Assembly: GCA_944326625.1 (NCBI GenBank)
Contig: CALVER010000074.1
Coordinates: 1-6,953, forward strand
Source of the DNA: Candidatus Gastranaerophilales bacterium
GTDB lineage: Bacteria > Cyanobacteriota > Vampirovibrionia > Gastranaerophilales > Gastranaerophilaceae
Reading direction: 5' to 3'
DNA length: 6,953 bases
The notes under the pieces were generated by a model, which made no database searches, was not told where the DNA came from, and worked only from the letters and a program-made list of their open reading frames with translations. Shown piece after piece: positions 6,798 through 6,953 of this stretch (positions are counted from its first letter, which is position 1; the number at the start of each line of letters is the position of its first letter). A program made the position numbers and the translations under genes.

Positions 6798-6820
6798 TCG
6801 ACCAACATAGTTGCGGTCGA
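6798..6820. repeat. short imperfect palindrome
   Basis: TCGACC (6798-6803) pairs with GGTCGA (6815-6820). Inside it AAC (6804-6806) pairs with GTT (6810-6812) around ATA, leaving GC (6813-6814) bulged. It is the first of several adjacent hairpin-forming units at the window end. Confidence 0.5.
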
Positions 6821-6828
6821 AGTGAGCC

Positions 6829-6857
6829 TGTCATCCTGAAGTGCCTGAGGCACGACA
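6829..6857. repeat. degenerate palindromic repeat unit
   Basis: Opens with TGTCATCCTGAA, the same 12 bases that open the next unit at 6886. It then carries the hairpin GTGCC-TGA-GGCAC (6841-6853) and closes with GACA (6854-6857), which pairs with TGTC at 6829-6832. It looks like a diverged relative of the following repeat. Confidence 0.55.
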
Positions 6858-6885
6858 ACACACTGAACATTGGTGCGCCTTGTCA

Positions 6886-6949
6886 TGTCATCCTGAACTT
6901 GTTTCAGGATCTAATTAAAAAAAGATCCCGCAATAAATGCGGGATGACG
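6886..6949. repeat. dispersed palindromic repeat of the GTCATCC...GGATGAC type
   Basis: Two near-mirror hairpins: ATCCTGAA/TTCAGGAT (6890-6897 with 6903-6910, 5-nt loop) and ATCCCGCA/TGCGGGAT (6925-6932 with 6938-6945, 5-nt loop). They are joined by an A-rich spacer. GGATCT (6907-6912) also pairs with AGATCC (6923-6928), and GTCATCC (6887-6893) with GGATGAC (6942-6948), so the whole unit is a nested inverted repeat. One frame reads HVILNLFQDLIKK, a peptide-like signature well known from intergenic repeats of this sort in many bacterial genomes. It is probably a non-coding, dispersed element. Confidence 0.75.
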
Positions 6950-6953
6950 GAAT

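Larger units (their letters stand above)
6654..6953 (+). pseudogene. start of a gene interrupted at a run of nine G (frameshifted, broken or slippage-switched)
   Basis: A well-formed ATG behind a strong promoter and ribosome binding site encodes MENERILQN, then nine G (6681-6689), and closes at TAG 6699-6701 as a 15-residue peptide. One added G, or two removed, would give a frame with no stop from 6654 to the window end: 100 codons, continuing ASLLARFNKGFGGIVWKKLL and so on. In the third phase a TAG at 6703-6705 closes it. The later part of that open frame reads through palindromic repeats (HVILNLFQDLIKK from 6884 on), so it need not be genuine coding. Options are a homopolymer sequencing error, a slippage-controlled gene, or a true gene cut after nine codons by a repeat element. 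I do not recognise the protein. Nothing else gene-like is seen in 6702-6953. Confidence 0.4.

Noticed and set aside
6665..6953. An open frame through the 3' repeats, as a protein-coding gene in its own right
   Set aside because: In the sequence as given it has no start codon before the G-run, and its second half is a translation of palindromic repeats (HVILNLFQDLIKK). It is only reported as the alternative phase of the interrupted gene.

Overview
The window is AT-rich (roughly 37-38% GC by eye) and carries a complete multidrug-efflux locus of a diderm (Gram-negative-type) bacterium. The envelope type follows from a TolC/NodT-like outer-membrane channel encoded next to an EmrA-type adaptor and EmrB-type inner-membrane transporters. 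AT-rich codon use, an FHA-like small protein and GCCGGC-core terminators would fit a host-associated lineage such as Gastranaerophilales/Vampirovibrionia or an AT-rich gut alphaproteobacterium. That placement is a guess and the sequence alone does not settle it.

Layout. 22-321 (+): small FHA-like protein, not part of the efflux system. 339-363: hairpin with a T-run on the minus strand that ends the next gene. 404-1801 (-): outer-membrane efflux channel, best started at a TTG codon with a good ribosome binding site. 1802-1922: divergent control region with overlapping palindromes. 1923-6586 (+): one co-directional cluster of a MarR-family regulator, an EmrA-like adaptor and two tandem EmrB-like DHA2 transporters. 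The last two genes overlap by 11 bp. A terminator-like hairpin lies between the adaptor gene and the first transporter gene.

How the parts work together. EmrB-type pumps use the proton gradient to move lipophilic toxicants. EmrA bridges the periplasm to the outer-membrane channel. The MarR-type protein probably represses both divergent units through the palindromes between them. The two pumps are colinear paralogues. They share a 55-nt stretch that is identical even at silent positions, yet differ in a charged position of the first membrane helix, which suggests duplication with some functional divergence.

The end of the window, 6597-6953, is different in nature. A near-consensus promoter and strong ribosome binding site lead into only nine codons before a run of nine G. 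The frame then closes at a TAG, but one extra G would open it to the window end, for 100 codons in all. This is followed by four 8-bp tandem units and a series of palindromic repeats, so the stretch is either a slippage-prone locus, a gene broken by a repeat element, or an assembly problem in the homopolymer.
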